Below, piece by piece: positions 49,437 to 61,751 of a stretch of DNA of 64,000 nucleotides. Position 1 is the first letter of the stretch, and each line of letters begins with the position of its first letter. The stretch spans positions 20,803,001-20,867,000 of the forward strand of contig JAWUZG010000013.1 in the NCBI GenBank assembly GCA_036785705.1. Direction: 5' to 3'. Origin of the DNA: Acanthornis magna (taxonomy: Eukaryota; Chordata; Aves; Passeriformes; Acanthizidae). The position numbers and the translations under genes are program-made. Under the pieces are notes generated by a model. That model was given only the letters and a program-made list of their open reading frames with translations, was not told the origin of the DNA and did no database searches.

Positions 49437-50844
49437 CTCTTATGCTTCCAGAGGAGAAGGTGGTGATTTCTGTTCCCAGCAAAGACTTTCTGCATTTTCC
49501 TGAGCATTGCACTACAATGGAATGCTTGTTTAATAACTCACCTGATGGCAGAGATCCCTTCCAGCAGCACTACAACAAATTACGTTTGTTTTAAATTACA
49601 AGCTCTGCTGTGAGCTTTTGCCAACTGCCACAATAGAAAGTCTCTTGGAATTCAGCAAGTCTGCTTCCTTTGGAATATTAACTTTTGAGTAGAGGAATAG
49701 TAATGCTGTCCACTTGCAAGAGATGCTACTCTGCCAGCATTGTAGCCTTAGCTAAAAACTCCTAAATTAAATTGTCTGCTAGCATTTCCATTAGAAAACA
49801 CCATTTCCAAGCCTTTATTATTCTGCCATAAAATTCTTGAGGTGCTAAAATTGAGTATGTACAGTTCTACCCATGGAGTTTTAACTTAGATAAAACTCCA
49901 GGAGGCAAAGTTGCTTTGGAAAAGAGGATAGAAAGCTAGAGCCTCTTCTTTCCTGCACTCAAAGTCATCCAAAAATCACAATTGAGACCTTAGTCAAGAA
50001 AGGAGGAGAGCGAGGGCAGTCAGACCCTGCCATGGATTATCCAAGCGGATCCCAATCCTTGGAAAGACCCAAATCCCACCTGGCCACAGCCCTGAGCAAC
50101 TGCTCAGTGGAAAAACAATCCATGGAGCCTCTTGCAGGGCCCTCGTTATTGGTAGTCAGCCCACAAGTTTGTCCTTCAGCATTTTGTAACTCAGTTATTT
50201 TTCATTCATCTGTCCCCTTTGTTTCCGAGGACGCCCGGCCCAGAATACCAATGAGGGGAGAGCTCTCAGTGATTGGAGATAATGTGCTAAAGCCGGTGCT
50301 GAAATATTTGTTAGAAAATAGGTTAATAAAGTGACATGGAGCACCTGTGCTGGTGTGGAGCAGGCATTATGAGGAGATTATGCTAATGGGGGTATTTAGT
50401 AGCAAGTCTTCTTTGGGATTACTCTGTGCTATTATCATCCTCAGCCCAGGAATTGTAATTCAAAAGGCAGCAAATGATCAAGGATTTGGGTTTTTTTTTT
50501 CTTTCTTTCTTTTTTTTCTAAGTTTTGACTGCTCTTTAGCCTGCCGGATTCGAGGATATTACAAGGAATCTTTTAAACACTTCTAAAATGTTCTTTTTTG
50601 AGAAAGAGGTGGGCTGGGCAGGTATGTGTAAATATAAAGAAGTGTTAAATTCATCTTGGAAACCTTCATTTGTGGTGGGAGGTTGGGAGGTCTGGAGGTG
50701 CAAAGACAAACAGTATTGACATCACTGGGAAAGAAAGGAGAAGATTTGGGAAGGGAGAAAAATGGGGGAGATGCAAGGATACCTTCAGGCTGAGATTTTG
50801 ATTTTCTTTTGCTGGTGAGACACTGAAGCACCTCAAATCCTGGG

Positions 50845-51090
50845 ATCAGGTTTGGGCCTCTCACTCCAAGAAGGACCTGGAGGGGCTGGAGCGTGTCCAG
50901 GGATGGCTCTGGAGCCCCAGGAGTGGCTGAGGGAGCTGGGAAAGGGCTCAGCCTGGAGAAAAGGAGGCTCAGGGGAACCTTGTGGCTCTGCACAGCTCCT
51001 GCCAGGAGGGGACAGCCGGGGGGTCGGACAGGATGGGGAAATGGCCTCAAGCCAGGAGAGATTTAGGTTGAACATCAGGGGAAATTTCTT
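50845..51090 (+). repeat. CR1 LINE fragment, 3' truncated
   Basis: AAGAAGGACCTGGAGGGGCT, GGAGCGTGTCCAGGGATGGC, CAGCCTGGAGAAAAGGAGGC and AGATTTAGGTTGAACATCAG. This lies more 5' in the CR1 than most copies here. The 3' end is missing, which is unusual for CR1 and implies a later deletion or break. Confidence 0.87.
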
Positions 51091-52578
51091 TTTTTAATTC
51101 CTAAGTAAGAAAAAAGTTGTTTACAGTGTGCTGTGCAGGACCGAGGCGTTGCAGAGGCACTGAGGTGTTGGAGGTGAGGGCTGTTCAGGGAAGGCTTTGC
51201 TGTGCTGTTCATGCCTTCCCGAGCATCCGCTCAGCTTTGGGTTCTGCACTGCGATTTCAAGGTCTGGGGCTGATGTTTCCCACCCAACCTGACAAGATAA
51301 GAGGAGTCTGTCTCTCCTGAACACACTGAGTTTGTCTCCCAGAGAAGCAGGAGCTCAGGCATGGGAAGCATGATGATGTGCAGGAAGGCTGATCAGCTGG
51401 AATAAAGCATTCATTATCCTTCCATCTAAATTAACTGAAATGACATCATAATAGTGCCTTTTAGAACCTCACTCCAATTCCCTCTCTTTTATCAAATTAT
51501 CAGCTAAACCAAAATTATTTTAAGCTGTATCTGCGTATTCTTGTTTAGATAATTATTCTGCCATTAAGGAAGTCATTTGTTCATTCTTTTTTCTTCTTTT
51601 TTGATGTTTGCTTAAGGAAAAATAGTGGGGAGGACATTCTGAGCTTGTATTGTTTCTTATTTTCCTGTCAGAAATATTTTGCATAAATACTCACAGTGTA
51701 AATCCAAATCCCTGGGTACTGGAGCTAACTAAATAATGTGCAAAATGGCACCGGCTGTAAAAATATTACCACTTTTTGGATATTTCTCTGTAGATTATTT
51801 CTCTGTAGCAGTGCAGTTTGATGTGTGTTACCTGATGGGAGAGGTGTGCTGCAGCATCCTGCGCCCAGCTTTGCTCAGCTCCTGCTAATACTTTCCAACA
51901 ATGTGAGAAGCTGAGTGAGACAAAATGGGGCACAGAATGTTTTTAAACATGAGCAAATCAGGGCACTTGACTAATTAGGAGAGAGAATGGTGGAATAAAA
52001 AGAGACTGAATCTGAGAAAGAGGAAAAAAATGACTTGTTTAGCACAGTGACTCGTGTTACATTTATAAATCGAATCCCTCTGTCCCTCCTTCATTTACAA
52101 TTGCCATTGGAAGTCAGGATTTGATGTATGTTCCCAACCTCCTGGAGGCAGTGAGGTTGTTTGGAGGGAAAAAAGGGCCTTTTGGAAAACTACAGAATCA
52201 AATCATTAATTTTTGCTCTGTTTGGTGAAGCAGTCTCTGCATCCACAAACCAGTTAAGCACCTATGGGCCTACTGGAAGGGAATAATAATCAATAATAGG
52301 AAACATTCCCAGAAGTCAGGAGTGGCAATTGAAGTCAGCTCATGAACCATGAGCACATTACTGGATGGATTAACTCTGGAGTGAGAGCCGTAAATGGGGA
52401 GAAATTATGGAAGAAATTAGTCCTGCCTAAGGCAGGGCAAGGTGAGTGTACCAAGCAGATCACTGGGATTTGGTAACGTGGCTTTTTTCTTGGGTTTTTT
52501 TTTGAGAATTTCTGCTCTTTATGACCTTATCAGGCAATGCATAAACATGGACGAGATACCGAAAAATGCTGATGTTGG

Positions 52579-52938
52579 AGAGAAGGCTCCAGGGAGAGCT
52601 CAGAGCCCCTGGCAGGGCCTGAAGGGCTCCAGGAGAGCTGGAGAGGGACTGGGGACAAGGGATGGAGGGACAGGACACAGGGAATGGCTTTACGGTGGAA
52701 GTGGATAAAATTAGATGGGATTTTGGGAAGGAATTGTTCCCTGGGAGGGTGGGCAGGCCCTGGCCCAGGTGCCCAGAGCAGCTGTGGCTGCCCCTGGATC
52801 CCTGGCAGTGTCCAAGGCCAGGCTGGACAGGGCTTGGAGCAGCCTGGGACAGTGGGAGGTGTCCCTGCCATGGCAGGGGTGGCACTGGATGGGTTTTGAG
52901 GTCCCATCCAACCAAAATGGTTCTGATTTTATTCTGTG
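52579..52938 (+). repeat. CR1 LINE fragment
   Basis: AGAAGGCTCCAGGGAGAGCT, GGGCAGGCCCTGGCCCAGG and 3' end AATGGTTCTGATTTTATTCT. Very similar over its length to the copies at 9893 and 20160. Confidence 0.9.
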
Positions 52939-54149
52939 GAAGGTCTCTAAACACAGACTAAGTGGACAGTCCCTGCCTCCGAGGATCAAACTACAACAGA
53001 AGTGACAAGAGAAATCTGTGGATGCCCTTGGAGCGTTCCCCATCGCACCCATCCCTGGGGCTCGCACAAACCTCCTCTGTCCAGGGTGCTGATTTTGTTC
53101 TTTGATAGATTTTTATGCCCTTCTTTCTTCCACATATCCTGAAGTGACTTCCTTCTGTAATCATATTCTTTCCATTCCAATCACATCATAGGAAATGTTA
53201 ATTTCCTTCTTTTAATTGGTTTGATAAAGGCTTTTGTTTCAGAAATCTTTCCCAATACATTCGGATTAGGTTTTGTTGTTTTACATGGCAGCAGAGTCCA
53301 TTGTGTTGGGTTCCAGGCTCTGAACTTCTCCCTTTTTCAAGGTTTAACTTCTGTGGCTCTTCCTGACTTGGATAATAAATTCTTTTGTTCATTGAAACTG
53401 AATTTCAAGAAGAGCACTTCTTTTTATGCGCACGCAACTGGGAGCCAATCTTCATTATTAATTACAGCGAGATAAGGGCTGGCGCTGCGAGGGATGCTCT
53501 CCATCTGAGGGTTTTGATTATTTGTCTCTTGGCCCAGTGATGTCCATGTCCACCTTTCATCCTTGAGAGTGTTCCAGCCGCCAACTTCTTTATTCTTCTG
53601 TACAGAACTGTTGCTTCTGGGTTAATTTCACTTATTCTGAAGAGCCACTTTTTGCTCCATTTTCCATTTTCTCTCACTTTTAACAGAGAAATTACTGGAA
53701 ATTGTCAGGACCTGCTTTGGAGGAGGAGGAGGAGGATTTAACTAACACCTGGAATGATAAAATATTTCTGCTTCCTTTTTCAGTTTTTATTTGGGCATAA
53801 ACCTGAACCGTTTTTATATTCATGAGTTGCAGCAACTTCCCAAGTGATAACAAACCACTGCCCAGGTTATAGCCAAGAATTCATCCAGCACAATTTTTTA
53901 CTATTGAAATGATCTCTTCAGAGCAGATCTTTCAACTTGCTGCCTCTTATTATCAGTGGTTTAATAGACATTCTTAAAATTAACTTCTTCAGATAAAAGT
54001 CATCTAAATTTTGCTGTTTGCTGTTAATGCTGGAGTACTAAAAGATACTAAAAGAACTCTGAGGTTTTCCAGCAGTTCTATCAGTAGTGGTTGGAACAGG
54101 CACAAAATCTTCATTGAATGACATTTGATTTGCAAATGAAGATATGCTG

Positions 54150-54189
54150 TAATAGTAATAATAATAATATTAATAATAATAATGGTAAT
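54150..54189. repeat. AAT trinucleotide microsatellite
   Basis: About 12 AAT/TAA units with small interruptions. Confidence 0.92.
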
Positions 54190-55444
54190 GTTCAGTTGAC
54201 TTTCACTGGGATTTCTCCACTGACCTATGTTAGGAAGTGTTTTACCCAGTCCCAGAAGGATTCAGTGTGCCATGAAATCAAATAAAAAATAAATTGGGAT
54301 TTGAACAATTCAAAACCCAACACTTAAATCTCTCCATCTCCTCTTTGGCTGTTCCTTTATGGGAAGTTGGAGGAATACCTGGCGTCCTAAACCCCCCGAT
54401 GCCAAGGGGGGCTCACTTACAGCTCCAGTTGAACACATGTTCTGTGCTCTGCTCCTTTTCCAGTGGCAAATACAGAAAAATTTGTATTATTTGTTCTTTA
54501 TTGGTATTCACTGGAATTAATATAAGGGAAAAAGGAGCATTACAATTTAAAGAAAAAGAATGGTATATAAAGTAATGAGATTGTGCCAAAGCTTAATTAG
54601 ATGGAGCCGATTGAATACATTACAGTGATGTCTTGAGGCAGCATAATTAAGTTGTAGGCACAATCCTGCCTGAGTTGGAAGTGTTTTTATCTCCATGAGG
54701 GGAGCAGCCTTGGATGGCCCCTGTACCACGTTAAATTGCTGATTCTGGGGGGAAGATTTACAGATCTCATTGTATTAGCAGCCTTCAAAAGCACAAAGCA
54801 AACCAGGGATAAGTCAGAGGATAAAACTGTTGATGGTCTGATCACACAGATAACTCGGGTTTCAATCTTAGTATGTGCTACAGCTCGGTAATTGAATCAT
54901 AGATCTAAAATACATATATTTTACATCAGCGCAGGGTGTTCATTTGTGCTGGATTCAGCTCGTTTATAAAATCTCCTAATGAAGTGTTTTCCCAAAACAC
55001 ACACTGTGAAGATGTGAATTATGGGCTGAAGTGCTGAAATTCCTCCTTGGCTGTGCTGGGTGCAAGTGCAAAGATGCCTCTGTCATCTTAGCTATAAAGA
55101 ATAATATTATAAAATCTACCTGCATATATGTACGTACCCAAATTTTATGTATATTTGTTCATCTTTTATATATACTTTCATATTTTAATTTTTTGTGCCT
55201 TCCCTTCTACATTTAAGTTTAAATTTCACGTCTGGATCCCTCCTTTCTCCTCCATAGTTGTGCCGTGGGGTTGATCTGACTTTATACTACACCAATGTCC
55301 CAGGGGCATCAAAACTTTTCCTTTATTAATTTATTTGAATATATAAATAAATAAATACCCTCTACTAGCCTCCTTATGCCTTTATCAATTTATATAAATA
55401 CATCAGTGTACACATAAATAATCTCTTGGCAACATGTTGCCCAT

Positions 55445-55528
55445 ATATAAATATATAAATATATAAATAAATATCTACATATATACATATATACATATAT
55501 ACATATATACGTATATATATAAATAATG
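55445..55528. repeat. AT-rich microsatellite (TATAAA, TATACA)
   Basis: ATATAAAT units change into TATATACA units, then TATATATA. A related ATAA run lies at about 55335-55358. Confidence 0.93.
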
Positions 55529-56627
55529 TCTTTTACCATCACGTTGCCCATGTGTTATCTGGAGGCTACATTTCTCTTGGATATCAAACTTTCAGCTAAA
55601 TATTAGGTTTTTTTTTCAGGAGAGATTGCTAAGTATCTTAAACTCAGTGAAAACCCTTTTTAGCTTGTTTATTTTAAATAATTCAGGCTCTTTTTTTTGG
55701 TCAGCCTGGAGGAAAATTAACTTTTTTATTTGCGATAGCAAACCTTCTTTTTCAAGATTGGTTGTGGGGTGGGGAAAAAAAGACCAAAAACAAAAACCCA
55801 GTAAATGTCAGGAGGGTTTTTCATCATTTTTGGACCTCTGAGGAGACACAAATCTCTCCCCCAGCCTGCTCCAAAGAGAAGCTCATTTGTCTGGGCATTA
55901 GCTGGCAGCTGCACAGCATAAATTTCAAGTTTTCAGGGGGAATCTCATGTTTGTTTTGAAAATGGAGATCAGGCTACCAAGGAATAATATGTTTATTTTT
56001 CAGCACCATGAATATGTAGTGCCCTACTTCTCCTGTGCCATTTGGTTTTCTCTTTCAAGCTTGTCAGGCCAACTCCTTTTGCAATTTGAGAAGCATTTTA
56101 GAAACTCCATAAACTGCAGTGGGTACTGAATTAGCATTTTGGAAGTAGAGCAGTGAACAATGTTTTAAAGATTGTCCTTCAACAGCATTTCTATTGTGCC
56201 ATAAGTGGATTTTTTTTTTTTGCCTCATGTGTTTAAAAACGTGTTTTGCTTGACCTTAAAATACAACCAGTTGCATGTCAGGGTTATCTACAACATTGTA
56301 ACTTTAAAAATATATATATATATAGTGCAAATAAACATTTTTTAATTATCTCTTGATTATGAAAAGATATTTTAAAGACAAGTGATTTTATCCCAAACAT
56401 TGCCTCTGTTTCTGCACATAAAATATGCTAATTTACTTGATTAATTTGGAGAACATCTGCATGGAATTCTGTACACTTACCAGTGGTGAGATCACACTGC
56501 TTTTCAAGGAGCAGCCTCGAATTTCACTTTCCAGACTGACTCAGATTTTGTGTCTAATTGGGATGCCAAATATACAAAGGTACCCCAGAAGAGTGTGTAA
56601 TTATGTAATTTTCTCTTGATCTTTCAG

Positions 56628-56706
56628 AGTCTTCCTGCGAGCAATTAATCAGTATGCAGATATGCTAAACAAAAAATTCCTTGATCAAGCCAACTTTGAG
56701 CTACAG
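56628..56706 (+). CDS. DOCK1: DOCK1 internal exon C (1 nt plus 26 codons, phase 2/0)
   Basis: The first base completes the lysine codon begun in exon B. The exon then encodes VFLRAINQYADMLNKKFL followed by DQANFELQ. This is one of the best-conserved helical segments of DOCK1, just N-terminal to the DHR-2 domain. The DOCK5 version I recall differs here (INKFAETMNQKFLEH), which supports assignment to DOCK1. The acceptor is CTCTTGATCTTTCAG and the donor is CTACAG|gtaaga at 56707. The exon is 79 nt, too short to stand out as a long open frame. It follows a 37.7-kb intron and is followed by one of only 452 bp. Confidence 0.95.
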
Positions 56707-57158
56707 GTAAGAAAAATAAGTTTTAACGTAATAAATGATATTAATGTCATAAATTTCTGCCCTAAACATGTAATTTTGGTGAGTTTATTTGTCTTTGTGA
56801 ATCCCAGTTATCCCAGTTAAATCATTCTGGGCTCAGCAGGTTGTGTGATCCATTCCTGCCTTGTGGGTCTTGTCATGGAATCACAGAATCACAGCAGGGT
56901 TTGGGTTGGGATTCCGCTTGAATCATCACAACACAAAGGATTGGGATTTGTAGCTGGGAAATATTTGTTGGAAACATAAAGGCAACGAGGAGATGTATTA
57001 AGAATTTATCAAGAAACACCATCTCTGTGGTGTCTGTTCTTTTCTCCTTTAAATATTTATGTGAATAATTTAGAGACTTTTAAGTTGTTTTGTAGGTGTG
57101 TAGAGAAACATTTCAGAGAATTAATGGAACCTCTTCTTGTCATTTTGGGCGCTTTCAG
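56707..57158 (+). other. DOCK1: DOCK1 short intron between exons C and D (452 bp)
   Basis: The intron runs from donor gtaaga to acceptor GCGCTTTCAG. It contains a short CR1 tail fragment at 56875-56928 in the minus orientation, and otherwise nothing recognisable. Confidence 0.85.
56875..56928 (-). repeat. CR1 LINE fragment, tail only
   Basis: CATGGAATCACAGAATCACA and GCAGGGTTTGGGTTGGGATT. Only about 50 bp, inside the short intron between exons C and D. Confidence 0.75.
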
Positions 57159-57259
57159 CTCTGGAACAACTACTTCCACCTGGCTGTTGCTTTTCTCACA
57201 CAAGAATCCTTACAACTGGAGAATTTTTCAAGTGCAAAAAGGGCAAAAATCCTTAACAA
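57159..57259 (+). CDS. DOCK1: DOCK1 internal exon D (33 codons plus 2 nt, phase 0/2)
   Basis: The exon encodes [18 protein letters not shown] followed by [15 protein letters not shown] and two bases of a lysine codon. The pattern WNxYFxLAVxFxxQxSLQLE is shared across the DOCK family (in DOCK3 as I recall it, WNSYFSLAVLFINQPSLQLE). The [16 protein letters not shown] version, read across the junction with exon E, points to DOCK1. The acceptor is GGCGCTTTCAG and the donor is AACAA|gtaagt at 57260. These residues lead into the start of DHR-2, which binds RAC and drives nucleotide release, although the catalytic part lies further downstream and outside the window. A 108-codon frame that includes 57061-57158 extends wrongly into intron sequence upstream of the acceptor. 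Confidence 0.95.
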
Positions 57260-57849
57260 GTAAGTCCTGCTCATCATCTAAATCATGGCCAAGAACTCGA
57301 GGTCTATTGACATCATTTCACTTTAATTTCTTAGCTAAATCTGTTCCAATTGAGATGCAATCAGGGGATAATGAAAGGTTGGGTTGAAATACATGAATCA
57401 AGCGTTGCGTGTGTTTCTAGCCTGGCATCGAGATGTGAATTACACGATTCATTACTGATGAAGACAGTGTTTTCTGCTGCAGGATGTTCAGGAAGTCAAG
57501 ACTTCTCAGAAGTATTAACATATTAGAAAACCACGTTTTGAAATCACGTTAGCTTTGTGCTTCTTCTAATCTCATTTTCCGTCTGCTCTTTATTGCTCAA
57601 TCCCTGCTGGCCTTTTTGGGGGAGTTTTGGGAGCTGCAGCCACTTCCTGCTGTCCCTGAAGGATGGGTTTGGGATAAGTGCAGCCTTGTCTGCCCTCCTG
57701 CTTCAAAGGGATTCTGTTCCCTGCCTCCGCACACGGAGTTCCGCCCGCCCCGCTGCTGGGCGGGACCCCACAGCAAAGGAAAGCTGTCAAAAGGGGAAAA
57801 AATCCTGGAAATAAGACTGGAACATGAAGGGGTTTTTTCAGTAGAGTGA

Positions 57850-58075
57850 TTTAGGTTGGAAATTCCTCTGAGATCATGGAGTGCAAGCATTAACCACGGC
57901 CACCACTGCCCCATGTCCCCAAGTGCCACATCCACAGGGATGGCACTCCACCACTGCCCTGGGCAGCTGTGGTGAGCACCCTTTGAGTGAGGAAATTTTC
58001 CCAAATCTCCAATCTAAACCTCCCCTGGCACAGCTTGAGGCTGTTTTCCCCTTGCCCTATTGATATTTCTCCTGC
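57850..58075 (-). repeat. CR1 LINE fragment
   Basis: TTTAGGTTGGAAATTCCTCT, GTCCCCAAGTGCCACATCCA, CACTGCCCTGGGCAGCTGTG and AGCTTGAGGCTGTTTTCCCC. The tail is missing. Confidence 0.87.
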
Positions 58076-58803
58076 CTTTTCTTGGTGTTCCACAGTAGTG
58101 ACCTTATCATTGCAGAACTAAACACCAAGCTCTGAAAAAAGCCAATTCTGGGATTTCAGACACAGTGTGTGGATTCTTTTACTGTGCCAGAATCTTTGGG
58201 AAGATGTGTTCCACAGTGTGTTCCCAAAGCCAGAGAGGTCCCAGGTACTGCACAAAAATGGGGAATTTCTAACCTGTGGTTCCCTGAACAAGCATAGCTC
58301 AGGCTCCTGGTGCATACAATAAATAAAATATGTCTATATAGAGAAAGAAAAAGCATTTTGTATCCTTCACCTTCCAAATTCAGGCCTTTCTGTCTGTTTT
58401 TATGGTAAGAGAAATCCCAGGGACAAAGGGGACAGTTCATCCCTGCGGCAGTGCCTTGATTTTAAAGGCTTTTTGCTTGTGTGGCTTGCAGGCTCTGACC
58501 AGAAAATCCAGGCAGGGCTGCACATCCCATCCCCATTGGTTTTTGGGAGCCAAGTCTTGCCCTGCAAACTCGACCACTCCCTCCTGAGTGTTGAGGTGTT
58601 TCCTTTGGAAGCTCTGCTCTACCCTGAGCCTTGAAAGAGAATTTTTAAGCACTGGAGGATGTGCTTTACCTGTGACTTGTGGGGCTTCCTTGATGAAACA
58701 GGAATATTTACAAGTTCAGTGGAAAAGTGGTGTCAAGCAGAGCTCAGGGTTTTGGGCTTGTGCCGTAAAAACCATAAATAACATTTTAGATAAAGTTTTT
58801 TTT

Positions 58804-58932
58804 AAGGAAATTGAGCTGGTATTTCAGAGCCAGGTGTATTTTATTGAAGGAAATTGAGCTGGTATTGTAAAGCCAGGTAAATTTTCTTTAAGGAAATTGA
58901 GATGGTGTTGCAGAGCCAGGTAAATTTTATTT
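58804..58932. repeat. 43-bp unit repeated three times
   Basis: AAGGAAATTGAGCTGGTATT, then AGAGCCAGGTAAATTTT, occurs three times in succession with a few base changes. Confidence 0.92.
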
Positions 58933-60145
58933 AATTAAATTTAGAATCCCTTTGCTCTCTCTGCCCAACATTGGTGAGCGTTTTAGTTGGGATCAGACTC
59001 CTGACCTGAACAAAGAACCAAGAGCTGAGCTGTAATAGGGCTGGAAATTGCTGTCAAATACATTTGTGGACTGATAATCCCTCTTTGTCAGGATGGGAAC
59101 CATAGGCACAAATTTTCTTGGAGTGATTTTTGTATTAAACAGTGCAGTTTATGTGGATGAAGGAGTTCAAGGAATCAACAGGCATTTCTCACGGCTAGTA
59201 TAAGTAAATAGATGAAGTCATTTGAAGTGGTTGCTTAATAAAGTTTGCTCAATTGTAAATCTTTGTTTATAATGAATTTGCAAATTATTATTTTCAGTTT
59301 AATCATGTTTTGGAGACAGGAATCAAGACAGTAAATTCCTCAAGATGCAATAAATGCATGGTCTGGAGGCACTTTCATTGCTGTGTGAAGGCACTTCCGT
59401 GTCAAAAGGGATATAATTAATCAGTTAATTCAATATCACACTCACCCATCTTTTTAAGTATATATTTCAATTAAAACGTCAAATATTTAATAATTAAAAT
59501 TTAATTATTGTAATTTGTAGGTTTTGCTAAACATTGCATTTAAGCATTAGATAATAACGGTTTCTTAACGATGCAGAAGATTCTCTTTAATCCATATTAA
59601 TGACAGGGTGTCTCACTATTATCCCCCAGAAATCCCACAAGTTGCCAGATATTACAGTTTTGCTCATCTTGTTATTTAAGTAATGATCTTTTACTCGCAA
59701 ATATTCCATGTAGCAAATGCATCCTCGGAGCTCGTTATGGTTCTGATCCCATCATTAATGAAGGCAACAGTTTTTTGCTCACTAAGATTTTCTGGAGTTG
59801 GTGTAGAGAGGAATGTCAAAATGACCCTGATGGGAGATAGGAGGTGTTGGTGCCACCAGCTTTGGGGCAGGGCTGGTGCTGGATGGGCTCCCGTCCTGCC
59901 TGGGACTGTGGAATGTTGGAATTGTTCAGGTTGGAGACCTTTTTTCTCCAAATTTTGATGTTTAAAATGCAGTGCTGGTGAGGGTGGCCAGGTGATCTCA
60001 CTAGTCTGGGTCCAATTTGAGAACAACCTGTGCTGGAATTTCTTCTCTTTTTCAATGCTGTGAATCTGATTTTGAAATGAGATTTATCTGCTTGTAGGTC
60101 TTAGATTTATTTTGTACTAACGATGGTTTTGTTTTCCTTTTTAAG

Positions 60146-60204
60146 GTACGGGGACATGAGAAGGCAGATTGGGTTTGAAATCAGGGACATGTGGTATAAC
60201 CTGG
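60146..60204 (+). CDS. DOCK1: DOCK1 internal exon E (1 nt plus 19 codons plus 1 nt, phase 2/1)
   Basis: The first G completes the lysine codon from exon D. The exon then encodes YGDMRRQIGFEIRDMWYNL and the first base of a glycine codon. This segment is highly conserved in DOCK1 and similar in DOCK5 (GFSIRDMWYKLG as I recall). It lies just before the N-terminal lobe of DHR-2. The acceptor is GTTTTCCTTTTTAAG, weaker than the others because it ends AAG, and the donor is CTGG|gtaagt at 60205. The next exon, which should continue with the glycine codon, is not in the window. At 59 nt it is the smallest exon here. Confidence 0.94.
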
Positions 60205-60299
60205 GTAAGTATCCTGAGCATGTGTTACCTTCAGTGTTCCCATAAAATCATGTAGAGGAAATTTCCTGGAATTCCTGTGGAGGAATTCCTGGAAAAATT

Positions 60300-60395
60300 C
60301 AGTGCTTGGAGCACCCTGGTCTGTGGAAGGTGTCCCTGCCCATTGGGTGCTCTTCAATGTCCCTTCCAACCCAAACCATCCCATGATTCTATAAA
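60300..60395 (+). repeat. CR1 LINE fragment, 3' end
   Basis: CAGTGCTTGGAGCACCCTGG, GAAGGTGTCCCTGCCCATTG and end CCAACCCAAACCATCCCATG plus ATTCTATAAA. It begins about 100 bp after exon E. Confidence 0.87.
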
Positions 60396-61393
60396 GTGAA
60401 TTTGCTTTCTCTTGAGGCAAAGGTGGTTCTCCAGAAGGCTTCTAAAAATCAGGTGATTTAAGAAATCAAGGCACCTCTGCATATTTAATTCACCATCTGG
60501 GAAGGCACAGAACTCTTGTTAATATTGATGTGTCGTGTGGTTTTTGTGGTTCTCAGCCTCTTGCTAAATACAAAGCCATTGTTATGGTGATACCTATTCA
60601 ATGTTTTGGGTTTTTTACCCTTAAAAATATCTCTATAGACACATATTTCTATTTCCTCACTTGTGGATGCAGTGCCTGCTCCTGTAGCAAAATGGATGTG
60701 TCCAAGGGTTCTCAGTAACATAGCCCGGAAATTCTGCTTCAGCTCTGCTTTTCGGTCATGTTTGGCTGCAGCAGAGTGAGTCAGTACAGGCTGAGGAGTT
60801 GGGCCTCCCTGGAGCTTGTAGGGAAATGAGGCATCTCTGCCTGACTCCATCCTGGGCTGCTCTTTGGCTGTAATTTGGCTGTACAGGGATTGAATTTCAT
60901 GAGAAACTGAGTATTTACTGTGACCTGAGTGTACTCGTCTGCCAGATTTCATTTTCCTGAGCTTAACAGCACAGACACTTCAGCTCTTCTGAGTTTTATC
61001 AAAACTTCCTTGAATTATCAGAACTAAATGCATTTGCCACTTCACTTCTATCTCTGGCTGAGCTGTTGTTGCCGAGAGTTGAAAAACCTCAGCATCTGTA
61101 AGAGAAGGAATGCCAAGGGTTCATAAGTATTTGATATCACAGAATTTGCATCCTATCTGCTGGAATGATGAGAAAAGGCTGCGGAGAGCAGCTGAGTTCA
61201 CTTTTTATTAGAAGCATCTTTGGTGAATTAAGTGTCTGGAGAACAGATTAGAGCTTAGTGCACGACTGAGATGTGCCTTGACAGACAGGTAATAAAATCA
61301 GTGTCGTGCCTGCTGCTGCAGCACCCAGCGTGGGGTGCTGGCAGCCTCGGGGGGAGCAATTAGCCAAATCCTTCCCTCTCCCAGGCCCACAGT

Positions 61394-61751
61394 CACGGAG
61401 TCATGGAATTGGTAAGGTTGGAAAAGGTCAAGTCCAACCCAGCACTGCCAAGGCTGTCCCATGTCCCCAAGTGCCACATGCTTGGAAATCCCTGCAGGGA
61501 TGGGGACTGAGCACTGCCCTGGGCAGCTGTGCCAGGGCTGGACAGCCTTTCCATAAAGGAATTATCTCAATGTCCACCCTGAGCCTGCCCTGGCCCAGCC
61601 TGAGGCCGTTCCCTCTCCTCCTGTCCCTGTTCCCTGGAGCACAGCCCGACCCCCCCGGCTGTCCCCTCCTGGCAGGAGCTGTGCAGAGCCACAAGGTTCC
61701 CCTGAGCCTCCTTTTCTCCAGGCTGAGCCCTTTCCCAGCTCCCTCAGCCAC
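61394..61751 (-). repeat. CR1 LINE fragment
   Basis: CACGGAGTCATGGAATTGGT, CCCTGCAGGGATGGGGACTG, CTGAGGCCGTTCCCTCTCCT and CTTTTCTCCAGGCTGAGCCC. Nearly identical over about 200 bp to the copy at 7667. Confidence 0.9.

Larger units (their letters stand above)
18936..56627 (+). other. DOCK1: DOCK1 large intron between exons B and C (37,692 bp)
   Basis: This intron takes up more than half the window. Exons B and C join in frame through a split lysine codon, so no coding exon is missing between them. It holds about 21 CR1 fragments and most of the tandem arrays. In the stretches 18940-20155, 20600-23210, 23315-24230, 24470-25450, 25700-26620, 26895-28235, 28340-30890, 31695-32830, 33770-34910, 35900-36335, 36460-37185, 37790-38745, 39395-40505, 40770-41930, 42255-42980, 43380-45210, 46385-47280, 47490-49255, 49440-50840, 51095-52575 and 52940-56620 I see only AT-rich unique sequence, apart from the short tracts listed separately. 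In humans a gene on the opposite strand (INSYN2A) lies inside a DOCK1 intron, but I see no frame here that resembles it. Confidence 0.85.
57260..60145 (+). other. DOCK1: DOCK1 intron between exons D and E (2,886 bp)
   Basis: The intron runs from donor gtaagt to a T-rich acceptor ending TTTTTAAG. It holds a minus-strand CR1 fragment (57850-58075) and a 43-bp triplicate (58804-58932). The stretches 57265-57845, 58080-58800 and 58940-60130 are unique sequence in which I recognise nothing. Confidence 0.85.

Noticed and set aside
18936..56627. An opposite-strand INSYN2A gene nested in the DOCK1 intron
   Set aside because: It is known in mammals, so I looked for a long minus-strand coding exon. 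None of the non-repeat frames resembles it as I remember it, so I do not claim it is here.
60485..60952. A 155-codon minus-strand frame in unique sequence
   Set aside because: It is the longest frame outside repeats. Several frames of this length are expected by chance in 64 kb read six ways, and I recognise no family, splice sites or promoter. I do not call it a gene.
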